Counted from the stretch's first letter, positions 46,779-60,035 are shown. The stretch is DNA of 64,000 nt from Siphonodentalium dalli (GCA_032622095.1 CP136067.1:92432707-92496706), one strand, 5' to 3'. A program made the numbers and translations. Notes: generated from the letters alone by a model not told the origin.

Positions 46779-47721
46779 TGCTGGTATGAGATGTTGTGGT
46801 AGATAAATAAGGTAACGACTAAATGCTGGAATGACGCTTTATATTATGTACCACCAGAAGAAAGGTCCCAATATATAACTTTGGGGTAACCTTGCAGATA
46901 CTGTTCTTTGTTGGAGTTAGTTCGTCCAACCCTTACACGTTGTGATCAATTATTCATGCAATTTCTTAGCCAGCCAAGTAAACAGTATGGGCCCACGTAT
47001 AAAATATTGTTGCCATTAACAACAATCCATCATGCTACACACAAAGTCTTAGGTATGCAACATGTATGGTGTCTAAGTGTCACCCTTTAGCAAAACGTTA
47101 ACAGGTTTTCGTGCAATATCACGTTTTACACCAATGTCCACATTTTAAATAACTAACGCTCGTGCATTGTTGTACCATCTTATAACAATACTCGTGCATT
47201 GTTGTACCATCTTAGAATAACCACAAGTTGTGCATAAATTGATTGTTGAACCATCTTAAAACTTACCCAGTGTTCTCTGACGTACTGCGACATTCAAACA
47301 TTATTGATGTTTGTGTTACTAAGTGTCTTCTAACCATGTCAATGTAAACACATCGGTCCTCTTTTATAGTGTTGATTTATGGATCAATATGTTGCACAAC
47401 CAGTCTCATATCTAAAACAACTTCAGCTGCGACCGTGCTGGACTTAAGTATTTAACAATAACAAAAACGAAAAATGATTTTAAAACTGTATCTATTACAT
47501 ATACTGTCATTTGATTGACTCAATTTGTATTCGTACAATCACTAATGATATATAACAACATAGTGATGAATAAGTATATGATAAGTATGTAGCATAACCA
47601 TGGTTGGTCGTCTTCCTGCTGCCCATGAATGATATATAAACATAAAATATGGTGGATGAGTTTAAAGATGTATTCAGGGTTCGATAACTCTACATAATGC
47701 ACCAATATGTTATATAGAGTA
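46779..47721. other. Intron sequence with one short direct duplication
   Basis: CTCGTGCATTGTTGTACCAT occurs twice in tandem at about 47159-47211, with a degenerate third copy near 47232. Nothing else is recognised. Confidence 0.45.
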
Positions 47722-49814
47722 CTGGCAGGGTTGCCCGGCGTTACCCAGGTTAAAGTGTAGTGAAACCATGTGCACGCTGTGGATCTTTGCTGTGAATAAA
47801 AGATAGACTCTTGCTCAACGTGTTAGACATATTCTCATAAATTGTATATCCAGATTGCATCACAAAACATGATTCTTACACTTGGAATGGAAGTAGTGGC
47901 TCACATTGTCGGGTCGGAGCGATTGCCATTGTGTTTATCGCGCTTAATCTGTCCTACCATTTAAAGTAATATATTTATTTACAACTGCGTATACTTCAGA
48001 TGCAATAACGTGAAATAAAACAGCAATAAAAGTGGGTTTTATGGAGATGTATCAAACAATCTAGTGGGTTAGACTAAGGTTTTGAGGAGACCAGGTAATA
48101 ATATCTCCAACAAGATACAGACGTTTTAAAGAAATGTCCGGTTGCTTTTCTGCTCATGTGATATATACGGGCTAATTGTTCTCAGTTTAAAAGAAATGTT
48201 GACATGCTGTATATCAGCTAAATGTGCCCGACACAGAGCGATATTTTGAGTTGTTTATGTTAGGCGATAAGTCTGTTAAAAACAAAATCCTCTGTATCTG
48301 GTAGATAGAACCTTGTCGGACGTCAGTATTGGAGAAACCTGAAAAGCCATGTGCCACTCACTGTGTTTACTTTTATCTCAGAAGAAATTATATTTGACGA
48401 CTCACAGTGACCACTATTGTTGAACAGGCCTTCTATATATATCTCTTTACAAATCGTAACCTTTTTATTTAAACTATATTTAATGGGGCAGATTCAATTA
48501 TTTTAATATAAACCTCAGCCATTCTAATATACAATCCTCTGCTGGTTCAAGGTCATTAAGTTTGTAAGAATGTTTCTCTTAAACAGAATGAAAAATGTAC
48601 TGTGTTAACACTTTCTACTATGTATCTGTTTTGCTAGCTCATTATAAAATACACAATTATATTCCTCATATGTAGAAGAATAATTTATCAATAGTTGTAT
48701 TTAATAGTGCGTCACTTTCGAAAATTTTAACCCGCACCACTATCTGAATTGTAAAACGTTACCCCTGTTAAATTGCCTTGGTGCGACCACGTGAAGTTAC
48801 ATATAAAATTCATACAGACAGACAAATATTCGGAAATATATCAAGGCACCAAAATGTGGCATTTTTAACATGCACGATTTGATTCCTCGTCTCATTTGAG
48901 AAGCATATGCATGAATTTGATGGTAATTGGCACTAAACACATTTGTATCAGTTCTTGGTGACTCTCCCGTCCCTATTTCGGACTCAATCGGCGTCACCTT
49001 TGACACCATTAAACCACACACTTAGACTCGTTATGGAGATGTATATATATAAAATTGGTGAAAATTGGCGAGTATAACAAATTCGTATCAAATTTAAGGA
49101 CCTCATATCTCTCACTGAATCGGCACCAATTTGGCGTATTTAAACCACACGATTATATTTCTGATATCATGAAGAATAATGTGTGTCAATTTGGTGGAAA
49201 TCGGCGTTAAACTTATTTTTATCAATTGTGGTGCCCCTCTCCCCTTCTGTGCATCCCTGACACAAATCGCGCCACTTTTGACAAATTTAAACCTCATCGT
49301 TATATTCCTCATATCATGGGGATGATTATATATAAGTTTGGTGGCAATCGGCGACTAAACAAATTCTTTTCCCCCAAAAAATATCTCATGCAAATGACAA
49401 CAAATTGGCGTCTTTAAGTCACACATTTAAATTCCTTATATCATGGAGAAGAATGTGAATCAAGTTGGTGGAAATCGGCGCTAAAATTATTTTGATTAAT
49501 TTTGGTGCCCCTCTCCCATTCCGTGCATTCCTGATTTGAATGTCGCCACTTTTGACAAATTTAAGCCACATCGTTAGATGCCTCAGATCAAGGGGATCAT
49601 TATATATAAGTTTTGTGGCAATCGGTGACAAACAATTTTCCCCGTTTTCTGCCCCTGACAACAACGGCGTCACTTTAGAAAATTACAACCCGCACAATTA
49701 TCTTTCTCGCAAAAAGTTACACCAGTTAGACCCCTTTGGTGCCATCTAGATGGCCCCATGTGAATATCTATAGAACACAGCAGACAGAAAGACATTCGCA
49801 AATATTGATATAGA
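47722..49814 (-). mobile_element. Probable ~2.1-kb Helitron-like element with ~285-bp tandem units
   Basis: The left edge CTGGCAGGGTTGCCCGGCG and the right edge CAGACAGAAAGACATTCGC..GATATAGA have the same style as the neighbouring elements. The minus-strand start is TCTATATC at 49814 after an A, and the 3' terminus is CCAG|T, one base from CTAG. Inside, 48710-49760 contains repeated blocks of about 285 bp with AGTTTGGTGGCAATCGGCG and GCCCCTCTCCC landmarks, flanked by related AACCCGCAC blocks at 48728 and 49688. No protein is encoded. Confidence 0.55.
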
Positions 49815-51529
49815 TATTTCTGAAAAGGCCACTGGCTTGTGGCGCTGAACATTTATACTAGAATCAGAGTCGACACATTTTCACAGTTATAAAATTATCA
49901 ATAACAAATGTTTGTCAATTTGATTGGCCTTCATGTATTCCACTAAATCACATTAATTCTGGACTTTACTGATTATTTTCCCAACGTATGCCTTATGGTG
50001 CTTGTCAAGCAATAATGCTTACAAGGCTTCAGTAACCTCGAATACAATTTTAAGTATATGTTATATACATGTTGTTCCAGACTGGAAGAGTAGCGGAAAT
50101 TAAAGAAACACAACCTATATTTAGGGCAAACTAGACTAGACTAAGATGAGATTGTCTTGGTTGATTCCGGGCGAATATATATACGGTCAACTTAAGTTGG
50201 CTCTATATTAAGCAAACATGTGAAGCTAATTATATTGACATGCATAACACGCTATATCGGTGCATTTACATGTAGAAGAGTATGTTGATAATACATGATT
50301 CCTTACTCTTTTTTACATTATGTATATATTTACCATCTTTATTTTTTTATCGGAAGGTTTCCATAATGTCAGGGAAAAGGGTGTTTTGAGAGAGCTGTAG
50401 AAAACAAATTTTTGGCTTTTCAACCTTATGGTATTAGTTATTCTGGACTTAACAAGGTTGGCATACTCATAAGAATTTGCGAAAGATTTAGGCAGATTGT
50501 TTCGTGTCCAGTCATGCATAAATAAAGACATATTTACGATGTGTAAGGGTGCATTTACATTGCTATATAAATGTATACAGATCTGTATGAAGTCACGTGT
50601 CGCGCATTACTGTGATCACAACATGATTACTAATAGTAAACGCGCGCTGATCAGTACTCTGGTAATTGACAATTCACTACGAGTCGTGTCAGTTTAGGCC
50701 AGACATAAAAATGTATCAACTATCAGCAGATAACAGCGATTTCGTATGTGCCGCATGTATTTAAAGTGTATCCTTATACCACTTGATAATGGTTTGAAGA
50801 AAGATTGAAAATCATGCAGTTACCCTACAACACGCTTTATTTGACCAAATGCAGTAAAATGTTCAACTGATGACAATTCCAATGACAATGTTGACCAATG
50901 TAGGATAATATTGTTTTCTTAATTACATGCAGTTTTTATATATAGCTGTTAGACAATAAATATGATGATGATGACTGGCCACGGGGAGGGACCAGGACAC
51001 AATCTTTCCATGTGTTGGACATTTCCAACATTACACCCGCCCCTATGATAAGGTTGGACAATTTCCAGCTGATGGCCATTCCAGCCAAATTTTTTTTATA
51101 AAAAGTAGGAAATTATGCAAATATTGGTCCGAAAACAATACCCCCCCCCCAAAAATAAAATCTACAAGATCATTTTCAATCTATTGTTGGTTTGGAAATT
51201 ACAACTAATGTTGTGTCAGGTATGAAATATCCAACCGTTGAACAAGTTGCCACGTCCCTATCCGTGTTCAATATTCGAAATACACGGGTTGAAATGAGAA
51301 CGAAAACATTCGCCAAGCCCGAGTAAAAATTAATCAAAACTGATTTGCCTGTCGCAATGCTTCGGCGTTGACCGTGACGTATAGCGGACACGACTTTTGC
51401 TCACACGAACTAATACCGTTTTCTTTCTGTGTGCATTTCTATATCAACCCGTTTACACTAGTCTGCGTGCAGATCTGTGTACATTTCTATAGCAATGTAA
51501 ATGCACCCTAAAGCTTCCCAATATCTGTA
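49815..51529. other. Intron sequence, nothing recognised
   Basis: No exon or transposon protein was found. A C-run is present at 51141-51150. ORFs at 50313-50697 and 51176-51391 lack motifs. Confidence 0.4.
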
Positions 51530-52390
51530 TACCATATATTAAATGAGTGTGCACCAATGATAATACTGTATTTTTCTCGACTTCTTAGGCAAAAAGCGTT
51601 TAACAATGTTCAGTAAATAGATAGAGTGAGTAAGCCTGTTACCAAGTGAGGAAATGTGGTATTTCGAAATCAGATTGTCATCAATTGTGATACCTAGAAA
51701 TTTGATCGATATCTCCTGCATTTGGTTACCAACTCTAATTAAATCTCTGCCATTAAACTTGAGTGTAAAGTTTCTTCATTCATTATCATTGTGTGTTGGA
51801 TGGATCAGCATAGATTTACTTTTGGAATGGTTTATTGATAGTCTATTACAACAACACCAGTTAATTTAGCAGTTTAACAGTCAGCATGACTTTGTGCCAG
51901 TCTCCTTATTCTATAACCGTTGTGGTTGGATGTATAAAGAGTGGTGTACTCAAGAACAGATCGCAATCGTGGCGATGCAGTTATGCAGATGCACCAATAC
52001 GTGTACTGATTTGTCTAAACCCAAATTGAGTTTCGTGTAATATGCTTAGAGAGAAATGAGAATATCCGTTTTTGCATTATTTGTTCTAAAATATTTGAAA
52101 ATACTGGAACAATACATTTCTATTTAATCATGTGAATGACTTTCATGAAGTAGAACAACTTTTGTGATTTTCATGTTTTCTGGGAAATTTCCGTGGTAAA
52201 AAGACAAGTTGAATATATAAGTTAACACACCCGCGGTTTCGTTGATTGTGTTCTTTATTAATTTTGATGATATACTATCGACATCGGTACTGCTTTTGCT
52301 GAAAATACTATTGAAGACATTGAGCACTTCATTGTAGTCAGTCGGAAATGTATAAAATGATTGTGGATTGGAACTACTCAAGTAGTCGGA
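51530..52390 (-). pseudogene. Deleted LINE reverse transcriptase fragment
   Basis: On the minus strand the frame at 52381-52124 gives a reverse-transcriptase N-terminal stretch (SSTDVDSISSKLIKN, YIFNLSFYHGNFPENMKITKVV). The frame at 51721-51539 gives the later KFLGITIDDNL..YHI motif. Between them, at about 51770-51850, a broken RLSINHSKSKSM segment is visible. The catalytic core (ADD block) is deleted. It is a third, distinct LINE remnant in the lectin intron. Confidence 0.72.
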
Positions 52391-54652
52391 GCGACTGTAT
52401 TAATATGATTATATATGTCTATCTTGAATAGCTATTTGACCAAAGGTGTAGCGAATAGGTAGACGGGGAGTGACCATATAGCCAACGGTGAGATGAATAG
52501 GTATACAAGGATTGACTTATGATCATGAAGTTGTGTATAGGTATACATTGACTGACTATATGGTCACGGTTCAGGTGTATGTGTATAGATTGAGTGACTA
52601 ACTTGTCATTGGTGTGATGTGTATGTGTAGATATGTGTAGATATGGAGTGACTGTATGTTGGTGGGTTGTTTGTACTTGTGTAACCTGAGTGGCTATCGC
52701 TTTCCACAATAACTCTAGGACATATTAATCAATAGAGAGGTCATGTCAGAGAGTTCTCCATCTTGATGGCATTTATGCACAATGGAGGAAACGTTAAACC
52801 CCCTGGCAATAGTCGATCAAATTTGATGCTAATGGGCAGGTAATTCAAGTCGGTGATATCGAGATATCAAATATACAGAAGAATGCACGTATTGGGTTCC
52901 ATTCCTTCACGGGTAATGATTACCTTCCAAAAAGGAAATCAAACTTTTCTGGAAGTTGCTGTAAATACGATTAAAATATATGGCTTATTCAGGAATTAAT
53001 TGGGTTTTGAACAGTGACACGATTGCTACACTCGATGAGTTAGCATGTGCATTATGTGATCAACGTTCGATAAAAATGAATCAAGCTAGGTGGATAATGT
53101 TCCAGCAGAAGTTCGAGAATCAACAGAAGGTACTTGATATTTCTGATATGTGAGGAATCTTTAATTCTACAGTCAAAACGAGCCAACATGATAGCAAAAC
53201 AGTGGAGTCTTGCAGCCGTTGCCAAATCAATCACTCTCGATGTAGCATGTCATGGATGGATGGCCGATAGGCAACCTGAGTTGTTTGAACCATTCTTCCC
53301 TGAAGATGTTGCACATGAATCCTATTGACTGATACCATCACATTTGATAAAATTGACAGCGACAGTGAAGATGAGATTGCATAAATCGTCGGCAGTACTA
53401 TTTCAATATATGGTTTTAATTATATCAACTAGTCTGAATGACCTTTCAAGTTCAGTAGTATAAAGCATAAAATTTAAAGCATTAAGAACACTATATCTTG
53501 GGGTTGGGTTAAGTTTTACTTTAGTTTTTAATTTTGGTCTGGTACATGATTATAGAATTTCATGTCTGGTAATGGGGATGAATTTATGCTTATTGTGGTG
53601 CATGCTGTGCAGCTGTATCCATAAAACTGACAAAGTCATGGGAATTTTTCAGAATTTTTTTACTCAAAAATAATCAAAATGTTAACTAATTTACCCAAAA
53701 GAAATCAAATATTAGAACAAAATAGACTCTCCCATAAAATAAACCTCCTCAGATACATTATAATTCCATGATATATGATAAGACTCTGAATTGGTTAACA
53801 AAACGGAACCAAAACGGGCTATTCCGACTGGACAGGTATTTTCAGATAGAAAATCAGTTTTAGGGGAGGGTTAAGTTTTTGAAAATATCTCGGCTTGTTG
53901 GATATCAGTGGTTATGATGTTGATATCAGTGAATCGGGTATATAATGCTGAAAATTTTGATGCACAACTGAGAGCTTTATATAAAAAAATGAAAATTTTA
54001 TAGAAAATCTTCTGGTAAACTTTTTTGAAAAAGCACTTCAATTTATGCATTATTTTTGGCATGTTCGTGAATTTTCCACAAAAATTGTTGGAGAATATCA
54101 TTTATTGCACATCAATTATGTTAAGCAACCCAGATAGAATAAATATCTGATATTCAAGTATATATTTATTCGACATTTGTCTTGTTTCATTGGTTTTCCT
54201 GATTATACTGAAATTTGCAGGTCAAAAACACTAAAAAGGTCAAAAAATATATTTTCCACCTGCTCTGCCCTGGATACCTCAATGTTTTGGAACCCCCATG
54301 GGGCAAGGATAATTGGAGATAGCGTCACAATTTCTACCCTTTCGTGTGATACTACCCTCATCTGGCGGCCGGTCTACATGTGATTTCGTTTTTTTTTTGC
54401 CATTTTGTCAGTGAACAGTGATGATAGTGGATATAGTATTAAGAAAACAATCAAACTATTTTTTTCGGGATTTGGTTGAATACTTAATTCAAAACCACCA
54501 CCTCCTTAACACAGATCCCCACAACAAAAATTATGCGATTGAGCAAATAGAACCCAGCAGGTTCCATAACTATTAGTGCAGATAATCTCAACCGAAGCAT
54601 AATTATTTTGTTCCGATTGTTCGTAATATAATCAGTGTTTGTCCTATTTTAG
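52391..54652. other. Intron sequence just before the lectin exon
   Basis: Around 52980-53330 two short readings (ELACALCDQRSIKMNQARW near 53036 and LFEPFFPEDVAHESY near 53282) look somewhat protein-like but are broken by stops. They have no splice signals and may be a remnant of an unidentified gene or transposon. The last bases, GTCCTATTTTAG, form a good 3' splice site. Confidence 0.4.
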
Positions 54653-54823
54653 AGATATGTGGACCAAAACAGTACAGAATTGGAGGAAGATGCATTGTGT
54701 TTGAGAGAGATGGGGACAGTTGGGTCAAAGCGCGTGACGCATGCACACAAATGGGTGGCAATCTGCCCATACTTGATTTCCAGGCGACGCACGATGCACT
54801 CAGACAATTCCTCATACAGAAGG
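54653..54823 (+). CDS. Secreted PAN/apple + C-type lectin gene, exon 2 (start of lectin domain)
   Basis: This 171-bp phase 1-1 exon follows a pyrimidine-rich acceptor ending TTTTAG and precedes a GTGAGT donor at 54824. Its first two bases complete the codon left by exon 1. The encoded 57 residues are the N-terminal half of a C-type lectin domain: ICGPKQYRIGGRCIVFE, then SWVKARDACTQMGGNLPIL and a helix ending in RQFLIQK. The two opening cysteines and the SW..A+..C...GG.L signature are diagnostic. The calcium- and sugar-binding half (WIG, EPN/QPD, WND) is not in this exon, and I found none later in the window. The gene must continue to the right. Confidence 0.85.
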
Positions 54824-55483
54824 GTGAGTTAAAGATGGCGCTGGTGTAACCAATTATCCACCCTCACAAATAACTAGTTCCTCTCAGCTGGTTATTAACA
54901 CACTTAATACTACTGAAACGCACTCGTCAATATGATCATATTTTCATAAGTCGTGACTCTTGTTATCTGTCAGCTTGCTCTTGTGAAAAGAATCACTCCA
55001 TGGGCTTACTTCATATTGAAATAGTCTCATATACGACTGTTTTAATAACCAGTGGTTAGGCCCCTGCATATAAAGTGAGTATAATGAGGGGACATTCAGG
55101 GTGTATGCTTCGGGATATACCAGCCTCATGCTCGCAATCCCTCAAATTACCACAATTCGCGGTTCATGCCTGTATTGAGACACACAACTCGTATTACACA
55201 GTCAACACAAACGATTAACCCAAACGCCACTTAATGGAAATTCTTAAACAGGCTGAGGCCATTTCAAACGAAGGATTTTTGTCGACTCGAATCTAATCGT
55301 ATTATATCGGTCGGTGATGCGACTGCGGTCAATTTTGTTTCAGACGGACGCATCTTCGTCGCGTCGAATGTAATACATCGGTCGATTTATTTAAAGGTGG
55401 ATTCCCGGTTACCGTCACAAAATGGTCACGCGTAGATATAGAGGCCAAAATATCGGTATGTTATACATATATATATATATAGC

Positions 55484-55548
<65 letters not shown>

Positions 55549-55899
55549 TAAATCACAGTATAAATTATGTGTATATATGTGCGCATTGCATATAATAAGG
55601 AATACCGGAATACATTAATTATTATAAATCATAGGCTACCACCTGTATCCTTTATATATATTAAGGAATATATACCTGTATCTATGAATTAATATGACTA
55701 TACGTAAACGTAATTTGCGAGCCTTCAAATGTAGGACTACTTTTATGACAATAACGAAAGCATGAATTCACAAATAGAAATGGGACATAAATTTGCACCC
55801 ACTGGGTTGGAATTTTGCAACAGTTAACTGTTATTTCAATACTTTCAACTGTTGGAAATATTAATTGAATCAACCCTTTGGCTTGGAACTTTCCATAGA
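54824..55899. repeat. Intron with an (AT)n tract
   Basis: No gene is recognised. An almost pure AT dinucleotide tract spans about 55465-55548, the largest simple repeat in the window. Such tracts often vary in length or cause assembly errors. Confidence 0.7.
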
Positions 55900-57169
55900 T
55901 TACCATATATATGGAACTTGTATATGTCTGTGCAGTAGATGTTTCTTGTATCAAATACACTAGAGCTCTGGGTGGAGATAAACATTCATGCTGATATGCA
56001 TTAGGACATATGTTTTTCTTCCATTTTCGAGTATATGTAGGCCCACCACATGAGGGAAGCAGGTCATGTAACCCTTAATTCCATTTGTATGACCATGGAT
56101 ATTGTATACATGTATCTGTGCATGAGATGCCCCTTTATTCAAATATACTAGAGTTCCAGAATGGAGACATACTTTCATGGGGAAAGGATGCTGATGACAT
56201 CAAAATAGGGTTTTTTTTACCCAATTTTAAGTCAATAAGTACAGTAATGCCCTAAGTAATCGACTCCTTAACCACAGCAACATTAAGGGTAACTTTTCAG
56301 GATTTAGTCGGAAATATGGCTTGTTGCCATTCATCGGAAAGCTGTACACCATATAAGGTAAGCAAGCCCCCCCCCATGGATCCCTAATTCCCTGTTTATG
56401 ACCATGGATCTTGTATATAATTTTATATATATGCAGGAGATGTCCATTTTGCCAAAAACACTAGAGCTCCGGGTGGAGATAAACAATCATGGGCAGTGAT
56501 GCTGATATGAAAATTATGCATTAGGAAATATGTTTTTTCTTCAATTTTCGAGTCTATATAGGACCACCACACGAGGGAAGCAGGCCCCATGTAGCCCCTT
56601 ATTCCCTTTTTATGACCATGGATATTGTAAATATTTGTAGGAGATGCCCTTTATTCAAATACACTTGAGCTCCAGGCTGGAGACATACTTGCATATGGCA
56701 GAAATGGCAGATTGAAAATAGGGGTTTTTACCCAATTTTAAGTCAATAAGTACACCTTGAGGAAAGCAAGCCCCCAGGGACCCCTAATTCCATATTGATG
56801 ACCATGGAACTTGTATATATCTGTACAGGAGATGTTTATTTTATCAAATACCCTAGAGCTCCTGGTGGAGACACACATTCATGGGGCAAGTATGCTGATA
56901 TGCATTAGGAAATATGTATATACATGTAGGCCCACAATATGAGGGAAGCAGGCCCCCTGTAACCCCTAATTCGCTTTTATGACCATGTATATTGTATGTA
57001 TCTGTGCAGGAGATGCCCATTTATTCAAATACACTAGAGCTCCAGGATAGTGAGAAACCTGCATGGGCAGGGATGGTGATGATATGAAAATAGGGGTTTT
57101 TACAAATTTTAAGTCAATAAGTACACCATATGAGGGAAGCAAGCCCCCTGGGACCCCTATTTCCATTTT
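55900..57169. repeat. ~190-200-bp tandem repeat array, first block
   Basis: Units share GACCATGGAACTTGTATATA / GACCATGGATATTGTATGTA, then CTGTGCAGGAGATG, AAATACACTAGAGCTCC and TGAGGGAAGCAAGCCCCC. GACCATG landmarks lie at 56091, 56399, 56629, 56799 and 56983. Two subtypes alternate: one with TTTTCTTCAATTTTCGAGTCTATA, one with TTTTTACCCAATTTTAAGTC. The array looks like a higher-order dimer. Confidence 0.8.
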
Positions 57170-57650
57170 AGCTCACCTGAGACGAAGTCTCCGGTGGAGC
57201 TATATTCATCACTCCTCGTACGTCATCCGTCCATCCGTCCGTGAACAATTCTTTGAACATCTTCTCCTCTGAAACAGTAATGCCGAATTGGTTCATATTT
57301 GGTGTGTTCACCGTGTGGATGTTCCCTAGGTGACTGTCATTCAGATTTGTTCAAATGAGGTCACCAAGTTAGATATTTGCCAAGCCAGGGCCATAACTCT
57401 GTAATTCTTACAACGACTTCTTCTCAATTTGGCAGAATGGGTTCATATTTGGTACAAAGGGTCCTTGGGCCACTGTTATTCAGATTTGTTCAAATGAGGT
57501 CACTGCGTCGAATGTAGGCGGAGCCAGTGACATAACTTAAAAAAAAAATTGTCAAATTCAGATTTTTGGAATTTTCACCATACTCAAATTAACATAAAAA
57601 ATTTGTTTTAATCATTTTATAAAATTTGAAAAAAGTGACACCTAACATCT
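57170..57650. repeat. AGCTCACCTGAG-type molluscan interspersed repeat
   Basis: AGCTCACCTGAGACGAAGTC with the complementary CTCCGGTGGAGCT at 57170-57201 forms an imperfect terminal hairpin. It is followed by CGTACGTCATCCGTCCATCC and TTCTTTGAACATCTTCTCCT, then repeated TTCAGATTTGTTCAAATGAGGTC blocks (57340, 57478). To my knowledge this opening is widespread in bivalve and gastropod genomes. Diverged relatives continue at 58200-58740. Confidence 0.6.
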
Positions 57651-58010
57651 GCAGAGTTATGAAACTTTAATCTTTAATCTTCTGAAATTACATAAATATT
57701 CCATTACCCACCCCCCCCCCCCCTTCCCACATGGCCCAGACCCACCCCACCTGCAGTGGCCTGCACCCAACCAACATCCATTCCAACGGATATCATTTCC
57801 AGCTTCCAACTTTAGTACATGTTCTATTAAAGTTGCAGATATCTCTTTGTGGATAAACAGAGAGAACACATGTCATTAATCTAGATTAGAATAATATGTC
57901 ACTGACAGCTTGTATACACATACTGCTAGCAATTTTAAACAAACTGCCTGAATTTAGTGTCTGACATTTGCAGAATGAGGTTCCCAGAGGGTGAATTTAG
58001 TGATGCTACC
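57651..58010. repeat. Left arm of a ~370-bp inverted repeat
   Basis: This arm matches the complement of about 59645-60035 (shared landmarks: AAACTTTAATCTTTAAT, CCCAACCAACATCC, TTAATCTAGATTAGAATA, AAACTGCCTGAATTTAGTG). It includes a C-run at 57710-57723. The arm is followed by a smaller palindromic cluster at 57970-58115, where AGAGGGTGAATTTAGTGATGCT appears twice direct and once inverted. Confidence 0.75.
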
Positions 58011-58199
58011 CCACACAGTGGGCTAGCGTAACCAGAGGGTGAATTTAGTGATGCTAGCCCACTGTGCAGGATAGCGTCACTAAAGTCACCCTCTGGGGGA
58101 CCTCATTCTGCAAATGACAGACACACTACCACACTATATCAAGGCTTGATTGTACAATACATTGTGTTGCTTGAGGCCAGGCACATACAATGTAGGAAT

Positions 58200-58759
58200 A
58201 GCACACTATTTACAGGCTGCTTCTTTGGTGATTGTGATTCAGATTTGTTCAATCAGGGTCACCAGGTCAAGTAGGTGCAAGGCCAGCTACATTACTCTTT
58301 CTCTCCATAGTAATTCATTATATGTCTTCTATGCAATAATCAAATGGCCTATTTTGCTTATATTTGGTATAAAAGTACCTTGGGTGACAGCTTTGTGAGA
58401 ATGGGATCACACAGTCAAATAAGGGCAGAGCCAGAGACTTAACTATATCACTACATAGTAATTCTTAAAATATGTTTGCAAGAACTAGTTGGCTTATTTA
58501 GCATGGAATGTTCTTCCATGACTGCAATTCAGATTTTTTTCCATGGGGTCACCTGGTCAAATAGGGGCCAAACGAAGGACAGTTTCCCTCTTAATATGCT
58601 TCCTTCACAAGGACCATCAGGTCTATTTTACTGATATTTATCATATGTATGAAGGGTTCTTTGGTGTATGGGATTCAAATTTATTCAGATGGGGTCACCA
58701 GGTTAAATAGGGTGGGACAAGGGACAAAACTATATGTATGGAGCAATCAGGAGGATCCT
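58200..58759. repeat. Degenerate TTCAGATTTGTTCAA-type repeat units
   Basis: Diverged units with ATTCAGATTTGTTCAA, GGGTCACCAGGTCAA and GGCAGAGCCAG-like blocks repeat roughly every 130-150 bp. They belong with the AGCTCACCTGAG element at 57170. No coding region is seen. Confidence 0.55.
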
Positions 58760-59470
58760 TTAGAGACTGAGTTCATAACTGAGGGAAGCAAGCCCACAGG
58801 GACCCTTAATTCCCTTTTTATGACCATGGAACTTGTTTAAATCTGTGCAGGAGATGTCCCTTTTATCAAATACACTAGAGATCCGAGTGGAGACAGACAT
58901 TCATGGGTCTGATATGCATTAGCAAATATGTTTTTTCTGCAATTTTCAAGTCTATATAGGCCTACCACATCAGGGAAGCAGGCCCCCTGTAACCCTTATT
59001 CCCTTTTTATGACCATGAATAATGTATGTATCTGTGCAGGAGATGCCCCATTATTCAGATGCACTAGAGCTCCAGGGTGGTGACATACTTGCATGGGGCA
59101 GGGATGCTGATGACATGAACATATGTTTTTTTTACCAATTTTAAGTCAATAAGTACACCATACATGCATGAGGGAAGGAAACCCCCATGGACCCGTAATT
59201 TCCCTTGTATGACCATGGAACTTGTATATATCTGTGCATGAGATGTCCCTTTATCAACTACACTGGAGCTCCGGGTTGAGACACACATTCATGTGGTAGG
59301 TATGCTGATATGCATTAGGAAATATGTTTTTTCTTCAATTTTCGAGTCTATATATGTACATATGAGGGAAGCAGGCCCCTGTAAGCACTAAAAAAGGTAC
59401 TAATCCCCTTTTATGACCATGGATATTATATGCATCTGTGCAGGAGATGCCACATAATTCAGATTGAAGT
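58760..59470. repeat. ~190-200-bp tandem repeat array, second block
   Basis: The array seen at 55900-57169 resumes here, with GACCATG landmarks at 58821, 59010, 59211 and 59414 (spacing 189-203 bp) and the same two alternating subtypes. The interruption by 57170-58759 suggests that the intervening element inserted into a once continuous array. Confidence 0.78.
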
Positions 59471-59644
59471 TCTACAGTTGATGTTTGTAATGCACACCCA
59501 TTGAGTACCTCAATTATGTATTTTATCTTCTGCAAATTAGGGGGACATAGAAACTGAACAGAAGGGCAAGTCAAAAAGTAACTAAAACAAAATTTCAATT
59601 TGATACTTAAGATACTTCCCAGAAGATGATGCCTAAGCAGAAGT

Positions 59645-60035
59645 AGATCCCTGGAGGGTGTATTTGGTGATGCTAGCCTGCTGTACATGGTAGCAACACT
59701 AAATTCACCCTCTGGGGACCTAATTCTGCAAATGTCAGGCGCACTAAATTCAGGCAGTTTGTTTCAATTTCTAGCAGTGTTGTTTACACACAAGGCTGCC
59801 AGATGACATATATTCTAATCTAGATTAATGACTTGTGTGTCTCTCTCTATCTGCAGAGATATATCTGCTTGTGATAGAACAGGTATTAAAGTTGGAAGTT
59901 GGAGATGATATCGGTTGGAAGGGATGTTGGTTGGGTGCAGGGAGGAGGGGTTGGGTCATGTGGGGGTGGGGTTGGTAATGGAATATTTCTGTAAATTCAT
60001 TAAAGATTAAAGTTTCAGAACTCTGCAGATGTTAA
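59645..60035. repeat. Right arm of the ~370-bp inverted repeat
   Basis: This is the complement of 57651-58010, including GGTTGGTAATGGAATATTTCTG and CCTCTGGGGACCTAATTCTGC. The two arms enclose about 1.6 kb and could be the ends of a large foldback or terminal-inverted-repeat transposon. No target duplication was identified. Confidence 0.72.

Noticed and set aside
53036-53328. Protein-like readings near 53.0-53.3 kb as a gene
   Set aside because: Interrupted by stops, no recognised domain and no splice sites; noted only as a possible unidentified remnant.
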